A program made the translations under genes and the position numbers. From Acidimicrobiales bacterium (GTDB taxonomy: Bacteria > Actinomycetota > Acidimicrobiia > Acidimicrobiales > SHLQ01), in contig JAHDEJ010000013.1 in NCBI GenBank assembly GCA_020628865.1, positions 62,001-126,000 on the forward strand: a DNA stretch of 64,000 nucleotides. Reading direction: 5' to 3'. A model generated the notes under the pieces. That model was not told the DNA's origin and searched no databases. It saw only the letters and a list, made by a program, of their open reading frames with translations. Of this stretch, positions 27,846 through 37,614 are shown one piece after another (position 1 is the stretch's first letter; every line of letters starts with the position of its first letter).

Positions 27846-29684
27846 ATGAAGTCTCTCCGCGAGCGCTTTGGTCGGATCGCCCCGGCACCTGCGAGTCCGT
27901 CCCCGGCTTCGCTCGCTGAGTGGGGCGACTGGATCTGGCCGAAGGGTCTGGCCACCGCCGTCACCACCGGGGACGTCGGCGACGTCGTCCGCAAGTGGAA
28001 CACCCTCTCCACCCTCGGGGCCGGCGCCATCGCCGACGTCGATCCGGCGGGCTGCATCATGCTGCGCAACCGGCCGTTGGCGGTCGACGTGTGGATCGGC
28101 GGCGGCGACCGCTGGTGGTTCCCGGCTCGCGAAGCGACCGTTCGGCAGACCCGTATCGAGGGCCTTCCGATCGTGGAGACCCGCGTGAAGGTGGGCGACG
28201 CCGACGTCGTGCTCACTGCCTGGGCCGACGAGAGCGGTGACGCCCGCGGTCGCGTGATGCTGCAGCTGTCGACCGAGCTCGAGGTTCCGGTGGTGGCTGC
28301 GATCGTCGTGCGTCCCATCGGGCTGTTCGGTCCCGGTCGAATCAACGAGGCTCGCATCTCCGGTGACTTGATGATCGCCGACCGTCTTCCAGTCGTGCAG
28401 CTGCCGAGGGAACCCGGCGACGCCGCGGTCGGCAGTCGGGACCAGGGAGACGTCCATCTGAAATTGGGCGACGAGCTGGTCGGCGAGATGTCGATCGAGG
28501 CGCCCGATGGCTCGGCCACGATTGCTGCGATGCTTCCGCTCGCTCCGGGTATCGACCAGATCGTGCAGATCATCGACGGTCGGGATGAGGCAACGGTCGC
28601 ACCGGCGGAGCTCGCCCAGATCGTGGCCGGCTGGAAGGCGCATCTGAACACGGGTGCATCGATCGAGCTTCCCGGCTGGCCGAAGCATGTGCCGCCGAGC
28701 CTCCTGTCCGGAATGCTCGGTGCGGTCGCAACTGCGGGCCCCCAGCCGGGGGAGGAGCGTCCGCTGTCCGACGATGCGCTGTTGACCTGCGGGTTGGCCC
28801 AGGCCGGCTTCGGGTGGGCGGCAGCAACGACGCTCGAGCCGCTGCTCGAAGCGGTGACGGAGGGCGGCATCCCCCGATCGGAATGGGCGTCGGTGGCGGC
28901 GGCCTGTGTGGCGGTCGGATCGCTGACCACCGATCACGCACCGCTCGAACGAAACGCGGACACCGTGGCCACGCTGGTCGGTCATGCATTGGCTGCCGGC
29001 GCCATCGAACCGGTCGATGCGGTCACGACGATGCGGGCGGCGGCCGGGGACATGGCCGCGCAAGACACAGCCCAGATCCGCCCAGGTGCACCTTCGCCCG
29101 GCGACGTTCGAGCAGTCGGACGGCTCGGCATGCTTCCCGCTGGCGCCGATTGGGCCGCCGTGCACCGGGCGGCCGAACAGGTCGACGGGTTGCGCGACGC
29201 CGCAACGCTCGGGCTTGCAATGGTCTCGAGCGCCCGTGGCGGAGCCTCGTTCGACGGCGCGGTGCCCACCCGTGCGCTGGCCGGCACGACCTGGCGATGG
29301 TCGACCGGCACGGATGGTCCCGGCCTCGATCGGGGCTGTGGCGACAGCCCGCATGCGCGGGCGGCGCTGTTCCTCGGATTGCGGGCGCAGGCGATTCACG
29401 AAGTCGATGGGGGCCTCGACCTGCTGCCCGGGTTCAGCTCGACCTGGTTGGGCCGGAACCTCGATGTGAAGGGGCTTCCCACCCGCTTCGGCACGCTCTC
29501 GTTCCATCTCCGTTGGCATGGCGCCCGCGCTGCGCTGCTGTGGGAGATCGAGCCGATCGACGGCACCGAGCTGCCGACGATCACCGTTCGTGCGCTGGAT
29601 CCCGCATTCTCGACCACCGAGGGTTCGGGCGAAGCGCTGTTGGAAGCTCCTGCCTCGGCCGAAGGGGCCTCTCCTTCGACATGA
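27846..29684 (+). CDS. Conserved hypothetical protein, possible glucoamylase-like (alpha/alpha toroid) fold
   Basis: 612-aa ORF translationally coupled to rnhB; C-term RTLSFHLRWHGARAALLWEI-like segment. Family inference weak. Confidence 0.6.
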   Translation: MKSLRERFGRIAPAPASPSPASLAEWGDWIWPKGLATAVTTGDVGDVVRKWNTLSTLGAGAIADVDPAGCIMLRNRPLAVDVWIGGGDRWWFPAREATVRQTRIEGLPIVETRVKVGDADVVLTAWADESGDARGRVMLQLSTELEVPVVAAIVVRPIGLFGPGRINEARISGDLMIADRLPVVQLPREPGDAAVGSRDQGDVHLKLGDELVGEMSIEAPDGSATIAAMLPLAPGIDQIVQIIDGRDEATVAPAELAQIVAGWKAHLNTGASIELPGWPKHVPPSLLSGMLGAVATAGPQPGEERPLSDDALLTCGLAQAGFGWAAATTLEPLLEAVTEGGIPRSEWASVAAACVAVGSLTTDHAPLERNADTVATLVGHALAAGAIEPVDAVTTMRAAAGDMAAQDTAQIRPGAPSPGDVRAVGRLGMLPAGADWAAVHRAAEQVDGLRDAATLGLAMVSSARGGASFDGAVPTRALAGTTWRWSTGTDGPGLDRGCGDSPHARAALFLGLRAQAIHEVDGGLDLLPGFSSTWLGRNLDVKGLPTRFGTLSFHLRWHGARAALLWEIEPIDGTELPTITVRALDPAFSTTEGSGEALLEAPASAEGASPST

Positions 29685-30382
29685 GTTCCACGGTTCCGCA
29701 GCTGCGCAAGTCACTGAAGAAGTCCTCGCCCGGGCTTCGTCACGAACGTGCGCTGTGGGCCGATGGCGCGGACGTCGTCGTCGGCATGGACGAGGTGGGC
29801 AAGGGCGCATGGGCCGGCCCGCTGGCCGTGGGTGCTGCTGTCGTTCCGAAGGATCGACGCATCTACAAGGTTCGAGACTCGAAGCTGCTGACCGAAGCCG
29901 AGCGGGAGCAGCTCTTCGATCGCATCGCCGACTGGTGTGAAGCGTGGGCGATCGGCATGGTCAGCCATCGGGAATGCGACGAGCTCGGCATGTCGGCTGC
30001 GCAGAAGCTGGCCGCGCGGCGCGCACTCGACGGGCTCGGCATGTCGGCGGACCGGGTGCTGCTCGACGGCAAATGGGATTTCGTTGCCCAGGGAACGTCC
30101 ACGATGATCGTCCGGGGCGAACGCGAGAGCCTGTCGATCGCCGCAGCGAGCATCCTGGCCAAGGTGACCCGCGACCGCCTCATGCGCGAAGAGGCCGAAA
30201 ACCACCCCGCATTCGCGTTTGGCGAGAACAAGGGCTATCCGTGTCACCGCCATCGGTCCGCGCTGCAGATGCTCGGCCCGACCACCATCCATCGACGGTC
30301 CTGGGCGTTCATGGACGCGCTGGCGTGGCGGGGAATCGAGCGGGTCGTGCCCGATCACGGCCAGGGGCAACTCTTCGTATGA
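29681..30382 (+). CDS. rnhB: Ribonuclease HII
   Basis: VVGMDEVGKGAWAGPLAVGAAVVP...YKVRDSKLLTEAERE...SIAAASILAKVTRDRLM...FGENKGYPCHRHRSAL. Confidence 0.93.
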   Translation: MSSTVPQLRKSLKKSSPGLRHERALWADGADVVVGMDEVGKGAWAGPLAVGAAVVPKDRRIYKVRDSKLLTEAEREQLFDRIADWCEAWAIGMVSHRECDELGMSAAQKLAARRALDGLGMSADRVLLDGKWDFVAQGTSTMIVRGERESLSIAAASILAKVTRDRLMREEAENHPAFAFGENKGYPCHRHRSALQMLGPTTIHRRSWAFMDALAWRGIERVVPDHGQGQLFV

Positions 30383-30753
30383 CGCAGTTGAAATCGATCG
30401 GTTGGCGCCTGGCCCTCGGAATCTGGACGGTCGCCATTTGGGGCAGTCGGCTCCGCAACATCCTCGCCGACGACGAGCTGACGGGCGGCGCCCTCGTGCT
30501 GGCGCTCGTGATCGCCGTCGGCTTCGTCGTGCTCGGGTTCGGGCTCCTCGCCTCGCTCGTCGGCGACCGCTCCTGGCATCGGGGGGTCCTGATGGCGCTG
30601 GCGGTTGCCGGGGTGGTGCGCTGGACGGTTCGGGGGCCGCTGATCCTGCTCAGCGACGAGTGGGATGTGGGCTTCAAGGTGGTCCACACCGTGCTCTGGT
30701 TGGTGACCGTCGGCCTGAGCGTGGCCGCATGGCGGGAGCGGGATACGATCTAG
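30379..30753 (+). CDS. Small membrane protein
   Basis: 4-bp overlap with rnhB; several TM segments. Confidence 0.6.
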   Translation: MTQLKSIGWRLALGIWTVAIWGSRLRNILADDELTGGALVLALVIAVGFVVLGFGLLASLVGDRSWHRGVLMALAVAGVVRWTVRGPLILLSDEWDVGFKVVHTVLWLVTVGLSVAAWRERDTI

Positions 30754-30755
30754 GC

Positions 30756-31088
30756 ATGGGCCAGCTCGTCACCGTCATCGAAAAGCCGTCCTCGCGTCCC
30801 GGAATCGTCCGGTTCGTGCTCAACCGGGCACTCAGCGGCATGGGGCACGAGCGCTTCGAGCCCGACACGGAGATCCCCGGCGATCGTCCGGTCGACGAAC
30901 TCGCTCGCCGTCTGCTCGCCACCGGCCACGCGAAGTCCGTGGCCATCAACGGCAACGTCGTCACGGTCGATCTGAGCCAGAACGACAGCAGCGGGATGAA
31001 GGAAATCATCGAGGACCTGTACACGTATTACGTGCCGGGCGTCGAGATTCCGACCGACGAAGAGCTGATGGCTCAGGTCGAAGGCTGA
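30756..31088 (+). CDS. NifU N-terminal / Nfu-scaffold-like protein
   Basis: EKPSSRPGIVRFVLNRALSGMGHERF...PVDELARRLLATGHAKSVAINGNVVTV. Confidence 0.65.
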   Translation: MGQLVTVIEKPSSRPGIVRFVLNRALSGMGHERFEPDTEIPGDRPVDELARRLLATGHAKSVAINGNVVTVDLSQNDSSGMKEIIEDLYTYYVPGVEIPTDEELMAQVEG

Positions 31089-31726
31089 TCCGCAATCTGA
31101 TCGAGCCGGTGGCGCACGATCCACGTGTGCATCGCAATCCCGGACGCCACCCCCGCATTGATCGAGCGGGTCGATCCGAACTGGGCGATCGAACACGTGC
31201 AGTCCGCAGCCTCGCGAACCGCATCTGAGAGGCCCGGGCCTTCCTGACCGAAGACCAGCACGCACCGTTCCGGGAGCAGCGTGGTCTCGATCGGCACGCT
31301 GCCCGGGAGGTTGTCGATGCCGACCACGGTCAGTTCGGCGCTTTGCGCCCAGTCCACGAAGCCGTCGACGGTCGGATGATGGTGCACATGCTGGTAGCGG
31401 TCGGTCACCATGGCACCACGACGATTCCAGCGGCGCTTGCCGATGATGTGCACGGCGGCGGCCTGGAACGCGTTTGCGTTGCGCACGACCGTCCCGATGT
31501 TGAAGTCGTGCTCCCAGTTCTCGATCGCCACGTGGAACGGATTCCGGGTGCGGTCGAGGTCGGCGACGATGGCCTCGCGGCTCCAGTACCGGTACCGGTC
31601 GACAACGTTGCGCCGATCGCCTTCAGCCAGGAGCTCGGGGTCGAAGTGGTCGCCCGTCGGCCATGGTTGCGGGTGCGGGCCCACACCGACCGTCGGGGTG
31701 GTGATGGGCTCCTCGTCGTCGGTCAC
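31073..31726 (-). CDS. SpoU/TrmH family RNA 2'-O-methyltransferase
   Basis: HVAIENWEHDFNIGTVVRNANAFQAAAVHIIG, LVFGQEGPGLS, IAQFGSTRSINAGVASGIAMH. GTG start at 31726 chosen to avoid overlap with 31746-33437. Confidence 0.85.
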   Translation of the reverse strand: MTDDEEPITTPTVGVGPHPQPWPTGDHFDPELLAEGDRRNVVDRYRYWSREAIVADLDRTRNPFHVAIENWEHDFNIGTVVRNANAFQAAAVHIIGKRRWNRRGAMVTDRYQHVHHHPTVDGFVDWAQSAELTVVGIDNLPGSVPIETTLLPERCVLVFGQEGPGLSDAVREAADCTCSIAQFGSTRSINAGVASGIAMHTWIVRHRLDQIADQPST

Positions 31727-31745
31727 GAGGGGAAGCGTATGCGCC

Positions 31746-33437
31746 TCACCAGTCCGGGAGGTCGAGTTCGAGCCGGATGGCGGTGGGAGCCTCGGCGTCG
31801 AAGGCACCGATGCCGAGCCAGTGCGAGGTGGGAGCCGGAGCGTCGCCGTCGTCCATCAATTCGGAGCTGAGTTCCGCCACGTTGCTGGTCTCCGGGGGTT
31901 CGGGGAACGTGAACAGCTCGCGGTACCGCTCGGAGGCGGCGATGACGGCCTCGGTGTACGCGGTGTCGTGGTTGTAGGCGAAGTAGGCCTGCTCCTGCCC
32001 CTCGACCGTGGACATGGAGGTGGTCGAGGCGCACAGGTAGTTGGCCGAAGCGAGTGCGGCATCGTAGATGTTCTGCGGGTTCATCTCGCCGTCGCCGTTG
32101 GCATCGATCTCTTGCAGGTTCCAGGTCTGGGGAATGAACTGCATCGGGCCGACGGCGCGGTCGTAGGTCGTGTCTGCGTCGAGGACCCCACCGTCGGTGT
32201 CCTCGATGAGGGCGAGGCGACGTATCACGGGAGCGGCAGCGTCGGCACCGTCTTCGGTGGACGTATCCGGACCGCCTTCAGCCGAGGCGGTGGGAGCTGC
32301 GGGTGTGGCCGGGTCGACGGCATCGGCAGCGCTGGCGACCGGGAGGTCCTCGGTCCGGGTGGTGGCCTCGGGAATCTCGGCTCCGGGGGCGAGCAGCTCC
32401 TCGCCTTCGAGGATTCGGCCGTCGAGCGCAGGGCCGTAGATGGGTTCGGTCGTGAGGCCGTTGTGGTCGAGTTCGCCATCACCGAAACGACCATGGAAGC
32501 TCTCGATGCTCCCGATGCCGGCGAGCATCCACCATTCGATTGCGCACGCCGGTGACTGCTCGGCAAGGGTGCGGGCGGCAATGACGTAGGCGTTCAAGGC
32601 AACGAGTTGGAAGTCGGCGCCGTCGACGATGTCGGTGAGGCGAAGGTGCAGGTGGCGCTGGTGGGCTGTTGCCTCCGACTCGGCCAGATCCTCGACCCAA
32701 CGAAGGTCGGCCAACTGATCGAGGCGGTGGGCCTGCAAGTTGTCGATCCTGGAGCGGACGCGCTCGCGTTCGGCTTCGAGCTCGAGCCGGTGGAGGCGGC
32801 GACGCTCGCGTTCGGCTTCCTTGGCTTCGATCTCGTCGAACTGCCCTTCCCGGACGCCGTCGGCGAGCACCTTGGTCTCGCCGACGTCGCTCACGGCTTC
32901 GGAGAACGCAATCTCCAGGTCTTCCTCGCCGATGAATGCCCGGACGGCGAACTCGGCGATGGCGGCGTTGATGCGTTCGATTTCGAAGGTGAGTCGGGCC
33001 TCGTGGTCCTGCTCGTCGATGATTTCGGCGTTCAGTTCCTCGACCCGCGGGCGCAAAGACGCGATCGTCGCGCTCGTGTCGTCGATGCGCTGTTCGATCG
33101 TGGCCGCGACCTGCAGCGCCCGCACGTGCTGATCGACGTGGACGCCGAGAGTGTCGTCTTCCACCGGTATGTCCTCGACGCCGGTTGCCAGGATGGGGGA
33201 GGCGTTCAGCTCGGTGAGGTCCGCCTCGGGAGCGGGAGCGAGCTCGTCCTCAGCGAAGCCGAGGGTCTCCGCCGGATCGATCCATTCGGAGGTGTCGACG
33301 GCCTCTTCGGAGAGGGGGATGTCGGCGCCGTGGAGTGGGTCGTCCTGCGCCGCTGCGCCGGGGGCCACGAGGGCCAACGCAAGCAGCGTGGAGACGCAGG
33401 CCACGAGGGCCCGGGGGTGTGACCGACCGGCTTCCAT
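31746..33437 (-). CDS. Secreted lytic transglycosylase with N-terminal coiled coil and interrupted catalytic domain
   Basis: Signal peptide MEAGRSHPRALVACVSTLLALALVAPGAAAQ; coiled coil; AIEWWMLAGIGSIESFHGRFG...IYGPALDG...DTDGGVLDADTTYDRAVGPMQFIPQTW. Confidence 0.82.
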   Translation of the reverse strand: MEAGRSHPRALVACVSTLLALALVAPGAAAQDDPLHGADIPLSEEAVDTSEWIDPAETLGFAEDELAPAPEADLTELNASPILATGVEDIPVEDDTLGVHVDQHVRALQVAATIEQRIDDTSATIASLRPRVEELNAEIIDEQDHEARLTFEIERINAAIAEFAVRAFIGEEDLEIAFSEAVSDVGETKVLADGVREGQFDEIEAKEAERERRRLHRLELEAERERVRSRIDNLQAHRLDQLADLRWVEDLAESEATAHQRHLHLRLTDIVDGADFQLVALNAYVIAARTLAEQSPACAIEWWMLAGIGSIESFHGRFGDGELDHNGLTTEPIYGPALDGRILEGEELLAPGAEIPEATTRTEDLPVASAADAVDPATPAAPTASAEGGPDTSTEDGADAAAPVIRRLALIEDTDGGVLDADTTYDRAVGPMQFIPQTWNLQEIDANGDGEMNPQNIYDAALASANYLCASTTSMSTVEGQEQAYFAYNHDTAYTEAVIAASERYRELFTFPEPPETSNVAELSSELMDDGDAPAPTSHWLGIGAFDAEAPTAIRLELDLPDW

Positions 33438-33483
33438 CCATTGGTTCTTCGGCACAATCGTCGAAGAGGCGATGGGTCGTTCG

Positions 33484-33912
33484 TCATATGTGGTCGAAAC
33501 GGCCCAGTTCGAGTTCGAGCCCGGCGATTCGTCGGAGCAGGTCGCCGGCGAGCGCGTCGTCCGTGCGGGCGCGTGCATCTTCCGCCTCGGCCTCCGCCCG
33601 GAGCTCCGCAGCCAACCCACGGGCGGATCGTAGAGCATGCCAACACCGTTCTTCGTGTCGGTCGAGGCGTTCCCGGGCGGCGGTGGCGGCCACGCCTTCC
33701 CACGTGGTGGTCGTGTGGAGGGCGATCACCGGGTCGAGAAGGACGGCAAGGGGCTCGGCGGTGTCGTCGATGGAGGCGGCAACCTGGCGAAGTCGTGTGG
33801 CCAGGGCCCGATGGTTGGCGGCCCCGCTGGTGTGGCGCCAACGTTCGGCGGCGAGCTCGTCGACCTCAGCGGCGAGCTGCGCCGGGTCGGTGCGGAGGGA
33901 AACATCGGTCAT
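33484..33912 (-). CDS. Hypothetical alpha-helical protein
   Basis: 142-aa ORF (MTDVSLRTDPAQLAAEVDELAAERW...), helical, no TM. Confidence 0.5.
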   Translation of the reverse strand: MTDVSLRTDPAQLAAEVDELAAERWRHTSGAANHRALATRLRQVAASIDDTAEPLAVLLDPVIALHTTTTWEGVAATAARERLDRHEERCWHALRSARGLAAELRAEAEAEDARARTDDALAGDLLRRIAGLELELGRFDHI

Positions 33913-33986
33913 GCAATGAAACATACTGAAATGCTTCAGGAAATGTCAATGTGTGACCCGATGGAGGAATCTGAAGGCAAACTTGA

Positions 33987-34014
33987 CCAGTATCGAACAA
34001 CTGTTCGATACTGG
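33987..34014. promoter_or_regulatory. Extended LexA/SOS box upstream of imuA'
   Basis: CCAGTATCGAAC-AACT-GTTCGATACTGG: perfect 12-bp arms containing GAAC-N4-GTTC. Confidence 0.88.
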
Positions 34015-34018
34015 TTGA

Positions 34019-34729
34019 ATGGCCGTGAGTGCGGAGCTGCGAGCACAGCTGAGTCGGATCGCACCGGTTGTTCTCGCGGCCGAGCAGATCCTGCCGGTAC
34101 CGGAGGTGTTCGAACCCCTGCTCCCCGGTGGTGGGCTCCAACGAGGCTGGACGCTGCAGGTCAGCGGAGACTCCAGCGCACGAGCGCTCGCCTGGGGGCT
34201 CCTCGGTGGAGTCACGACCGCCGGCGGCTGGATCGCGGCCGTCAACGTCCCCGGGATCAGCCTTGCCGCGGCGCAAGAGGTCGGTGTTGCGGTCGAACGG
34301 GTTCTGGTGGTCTCCAGCCCTGCCGAATCGTGGGCGGCCACGATCGGTGCGCTCATCGGAGCCGTCGACGTGGTCGTGTTCGGCGCCCCGCGCCATCGAG
34401 TGACCCCGAGCGAACATCGCCGGATGGCGTCCCGGGCGCGAGAGCGCGGGTCGGTTCTCGTCGAGCTCGGGGCTCCGGTTCCGAAGGGTCGGGATTCCCA
34501 GCTGCAATACGACCTTGCGTTCGATGTGCAACCCGTGGCCTGGTCCGGGTTGGGGGAGGGCCATGGCTGCCTCCTCGGTCGTGAGCTCGACGTCACCGCC
34601 ACGGGCCGTCGAGTGGGCGGCCGGCCGAGAACCGGCCGGTTCGCCCTTCCGGGAGAACTCGGCACGCTCGACTACCTCGGGCCACCGGCCGAACTCGCCG
34701 ACGTACGATCGATCCGCTCGGTTCGATGA
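34019..34729 (+). CDS. imuA': ImuA'-like (RecA/SulA-fold) mutasome accessory protein
   Basis: 236 aa: AAEQILPVPEVFEPLLPGGGLQRGWTLQVSGDSSARALAWGLL...; 4-bp overlap with imuB; SOS box directly upstream. Confidence 0.75.
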   Translation: MAVSAELRAQLSRIAPVVLAAEQILPVPEVFEPLLPGGGLQRGWTLQVSGDSSARALAWGLLGGVTTAGGWIAAVNVPGISLAAAQEVGVAVERVLVVSSPAESWAATIGALIGAVDVVVFGAPRHRVTPSEHRRMASRARERGSVLVELGAPVPKGRDSQLQYDLAFDVQPVAWSGLGEGHGCLLGRELDVTATGRRVGGRPRTGRFALPGELGTLDYLGPPAELADVRSIRSVR

Positions 34730-36291
34730 CCCACGCCGATCGCCCCGGCACCCGGGTTGCGGTCGTCTGGTGTCGGGACTGGCCCGTGGTGGCCGCCGGC
34801 ATCCCGGCCGATGAACCGGGTGCCGTGCTGCACGCGAACCGGGTTGTCGCCTCCTCCGAAGCGGCGCGGTCCGTCGGCGTCGTCCGCGGCCTGCGCCGCC
34901 GTGAAGCCCAGCAGCGTTGCCCGGAACTTGCCATCTCCGAACGGGACCTCGCGGCGGAAACACGCTCGTTCGAAGAGGTGCTGCTCGCGGTCGAAGCCTT
35001 CACACCGCGGATCGAACTGACCCAGCCGGGCACCTGCCTGTTCGACATCCGTGGACCGTCCCGCTACTTCGGCGGGGACCAGACGCTGTCGGGGCAGATC
35101 ATCGACGCGGTGGATCGGGTGCTCGACGGTCGAACCGTCACCGCCGTGGGTGTCGCCGACGGCGTGTTCGCGGCCCGCATCGCCGCTCGATCCCGTTCGG
35201 CGAACCCCACCATCGTCCCCGCAGGCGAGAGCCCCGAGTTTCTTGCCCCGCTGCCCATCACCTTGTTGGACCGCCCCGAACTGACCTCGGTGCTCTGGCA
35301 GCTCGGGTTGCGAACGTTGGGAGACTTCGCTGCGCTCGATCCTGTCGACGTGCTCGGTCGGTTCTCCCGGGAGGGGCTGTCGGCACATCGGCGAGCCGCC
35401 GGCCTCGACGATCGCCCACCCGACGCCACGGATCCTCCCGAGGACATGACCGCATCGATGGCCATCGACCCGCCGGTCGAACGGATCGACCAGGCCGCGT
35501 TCGTCGCCCGTCAGCTGGCGATGCAGCTGCACGACCGATTGTCGGCGCGCGGTGCTGCCTGCAGTCGCATCACGATCGAAGCCCAGAGCGAACACGGCGA
35601 GAGCTTCGTTCGGGGATGGCGGCATGAAGGGGCCCTTTCGGTCGCTGCGCTGACCGACCGGGTCCGATGGCAACTCGACGGATGGCTGAACGCCTCGCCG
35701 GTCGTTCGCCCGACCGGCGGGCTGAGTTTCCTGTCGTTGCGGCCCGAAGACCTGCTGCCCGCCTCGGGCCGGCAACTCGGCTTCTGGGGCGGCGAAACCG
35801 AAGCGGACCAGCGGGCCGGTCGAGCCGTCGCCCGCCTCGAAGCACTCGTCGGCGTGGAGAACGTGCAGGTGGCGGAATGGCGCGGCGGTCGTGAGCCGGA
35901 CGACGCCATCGGCCTGCTCCCCGCCGGCACGGTCGATCTGGCCGAGCGGCAGGTGCAGGTGCTCGACGAACGCCCCTGGCCGGGCCGGCTTCCCTCGCCG
36001 TCGCCGGTCGAACTGTTCTCCGAACAGCCGATCGACGTCGTGGATGCGCGCGGGCAGCCGGTCACGGTGTCCGGTCGGGGAGAAGCCTCGGCCGCTCCCT
36101 GCTCGGTCAGTGTCGACGGCCGCCGGTGGAAGCGGATTGCGGCTTGGGCCGGGCCGTGGCTGCTCGAGGAACGGTGGTGGGACCCGGAGCGAGCACGCCG
36201 CAGAGCGCGATTTCAGCTGGTGGATGAGGACGGAACGGCCATGCTTGCCTTCATCGAGGATGGAGGTTGGTGGCTGGGTGGGACCTATTGA
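34726..36291 (+). CDS. imuB: ImuB-like Y-family DNA polymerase paralog
   Basis: VAVVWCRDWPVVAAGIPADEPGAVLHANRVVASSEAARSVGVVRGLRRREAQQRCPEL...TQPGTCLFDIRGPSRYFGGD; C-terminal WAGPWLLEERWWDPERARRRARFQLVDEDGTAMLAFIEDGGWWLGGTY. Confidence 0.9.
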   Translation: MTHADRPGTRVAVVWCRDWPVVAAGIPADEPGAVLHANRVVASSEAARSVGVVRGLRRREAQQRCPELAISERDLAAETRSFEEVLLAVEAFTPRIELTQPGTCLFDIRGPSRYFGGDQTLSGQIIDAVDRVLDGRTVTAVGVADGVFAARIAARSRSANPTIVPAGESPEFLAPLPITLLDRPELTSVLWQLGLRTLGDFAALDPVDVLGRFSREGLSAHRRAAGLDDRPPDATDPPEDMTASMAIDPPVERIDQAAFVARQLAMQLHDRLSARGAACSRITIEAQSEHGESFVRGWRHEGALSVAALTDRVRWQLDGWLNASPVVRPTGGLSFLSLRPEDLLPASGRQLGFWGGETEADQRAGRAVARLEALVGVENVQVAEWRGGREPDDAIGLLPAGTVDLAERQVQVLDERPWPGRLPSPSPVELFSEQPIDVVDARGQPVTVSGRGEASAAPCSVSVDGRRWKRIAAWAGPWLLEERWWDPERARRRARFQLVDEDGTAMLAFIEDGGWWLGGTY

Positions 36292-36316
36292 GCTCGGGTC
36301 GCTATCGTCAACGCTG

Positions 36317-36808
36317 ATGAGTGACGAGAGAGAACGACTGCACTGGGCCGACTACGGGGTGGCGGCCCGCGAACTGGCACAGGCCGTCGCCGATGACGGC
36401 TACAAGCCGGACATCATCCTGGCGATCGCCCGCGGCGGTCTGTTCGTCGCCGGCTCGCTCGGATACGCGCTGTCGGTCAAGAACCTCTACGTGATGAACG
36501 TCGAGTTCTACACCGGTGTCGACGAGCGGCTGCCGGTTCCGACCACGCTTCCGCCCTACCTGGACAAGGTCGACCTTCGCGACTCCAACGTGCTCATCGC
36601 CGACGACGTGGCCGACACCGGCCACACCCTGCGCCACGTCTACGACTTCTGCCAGGACGAGGTGGGCGACGTCCGCTCCGCCGTCCTGTACGAAAAGCCA
36701 CAGTCGCTCATCAAGTGTGAATACGTGTGGAAGCGCACCGACCAATGGATCGAGTTTCCCTGGTCGACCGAGCCTCCCGTCGTCGCCGGCGGCGTTCTGG
36801 ACGCCTGA
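36317..36808 (+). CDS. Phosphoribosyltransferase (Gpt/HGPRT-like)
   Basis: DIILAIARGGLFVAGSLGYALSVKNLYVMNVEFY...VLIADDVADTGHTLRHV PRPP loop. Confidence 0.87.
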   Translation: MSDERERLHWADYGVAARELAQAVADDGYKPDIILAIARGGLFVAGSLGYALSVKNLYVMNVEFYTGVDERLPVPTTLPPYLDKVDLRDSNVLIADDVADTGHTLRHVYDFCQDEVGDVRSAVLYEKPQSLIKCEYVWKRTDQWIEFPWSTEPPVVAGGVLDA

Positions 36809-37614
36809 TGACCACCATTCGTGTGCCGGCATCGTCGGCAAATCTCGGTGCCGGTTTCGACGTGCTCGGCATGGCCGTCGACCGCTACATGGAAGTCGAC
36901 TTCGCCGAGGAGGGCGTCGGCAGCAACGACCACCTGACGATGCGCGTCTTCCGCCAGTTCGGCGGCACCGGCGGCCTCGACATCCGTTCGACCATCCCGC
37001 CGGCTCGTGGCCTCGGCTTCTCCGGTGCGGCCCGTGTGGCCGGCCTGCTCGCGGCTGCGGTGCAGAAGGGCATGTCGATCGAGGAATGCCGGCGCTGGCT
37101 GTTTCTCGAGGCGACTGAACTCGAAGGGCATCCCGACAACGTTGCCCCGTCCGTCTTCGGCGGTGTCACCGTCGCCGTCGGTGAACGCGTGGTGCGCATC
37201 CCGCTGGGTGTGCAAGCCACCGTCGTCCTTTGGATCCCCGACACGCTCTCGGGAACCAAGGAGTCCCGCGGGAAGCTCCCGAAGGAAGTGTCCATGCAGG
37301 ACGCCGTGTTCAACCTCGGCCGCGCCTCGCTGCTGATCGCAGCACTCACCACCGGCGATGTCGAACTGCTCGCCGACGCCACCGAGGACCGTCTCCATCA
37401 GGAAGTGCGGCTCGCTTCGTTGCCCGACACGGCGAATGCCATGCAGGCCGCTCGGGATGCCGGTGCCTGGTGCTCGTGGCTCTCAGGCAGCGGTCCGACC
37501 GCTGCTGCGCTGTGCGAGCCATCGAAGGCAGAGGAGATCGCCGCAGCGATGCCGGAGGGCGGCGAGGTCAGCATCTCGCACATCGACATGCGTGGGGCGG
37601 TCTGCGAGGAGTGA
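36808..37614 (+). CDS. thrB: Homoserine kinase-like (GHMP kinase)
   Basis: TIRVPASSANLGAGFDVLGMAVDRYMEV, PPARGLGFSGAARVAGLLAA, LEGHPDNVAPSVFGG, SWLSGSGPTAAALC. Confidence 0.85.
   Translation: MTTIRVPASSANLGAGFDVLGMAVDRYMEVDFAEEGVGSNDHLTMRVFRQFGGTGGLDIRSTIPPARGLGFSGAARVAGLLAAAVQKGMSIEECRRWLFLEATELEGHPDNVAPSVFGGVTVAVGERVVRIPLGVQATVVLWIPDTLSGTKESRGKLPKEVSMQDAVFNLGRASLLIAALTTGDVELLADATEDRLHQEVRLASLPDTANAMQAARDAGAWCSWLSGSGPTAAALCEPSKAEEIAAAMPEGGEVSISHIDMRGAVCEE

Noticed and set aside
27693-29810. 705-aa minus-strand ORF
   Set aside because: Arg/His/Gly/Asp-rich shadow reading of the 27846-29684 and rnhB genes.
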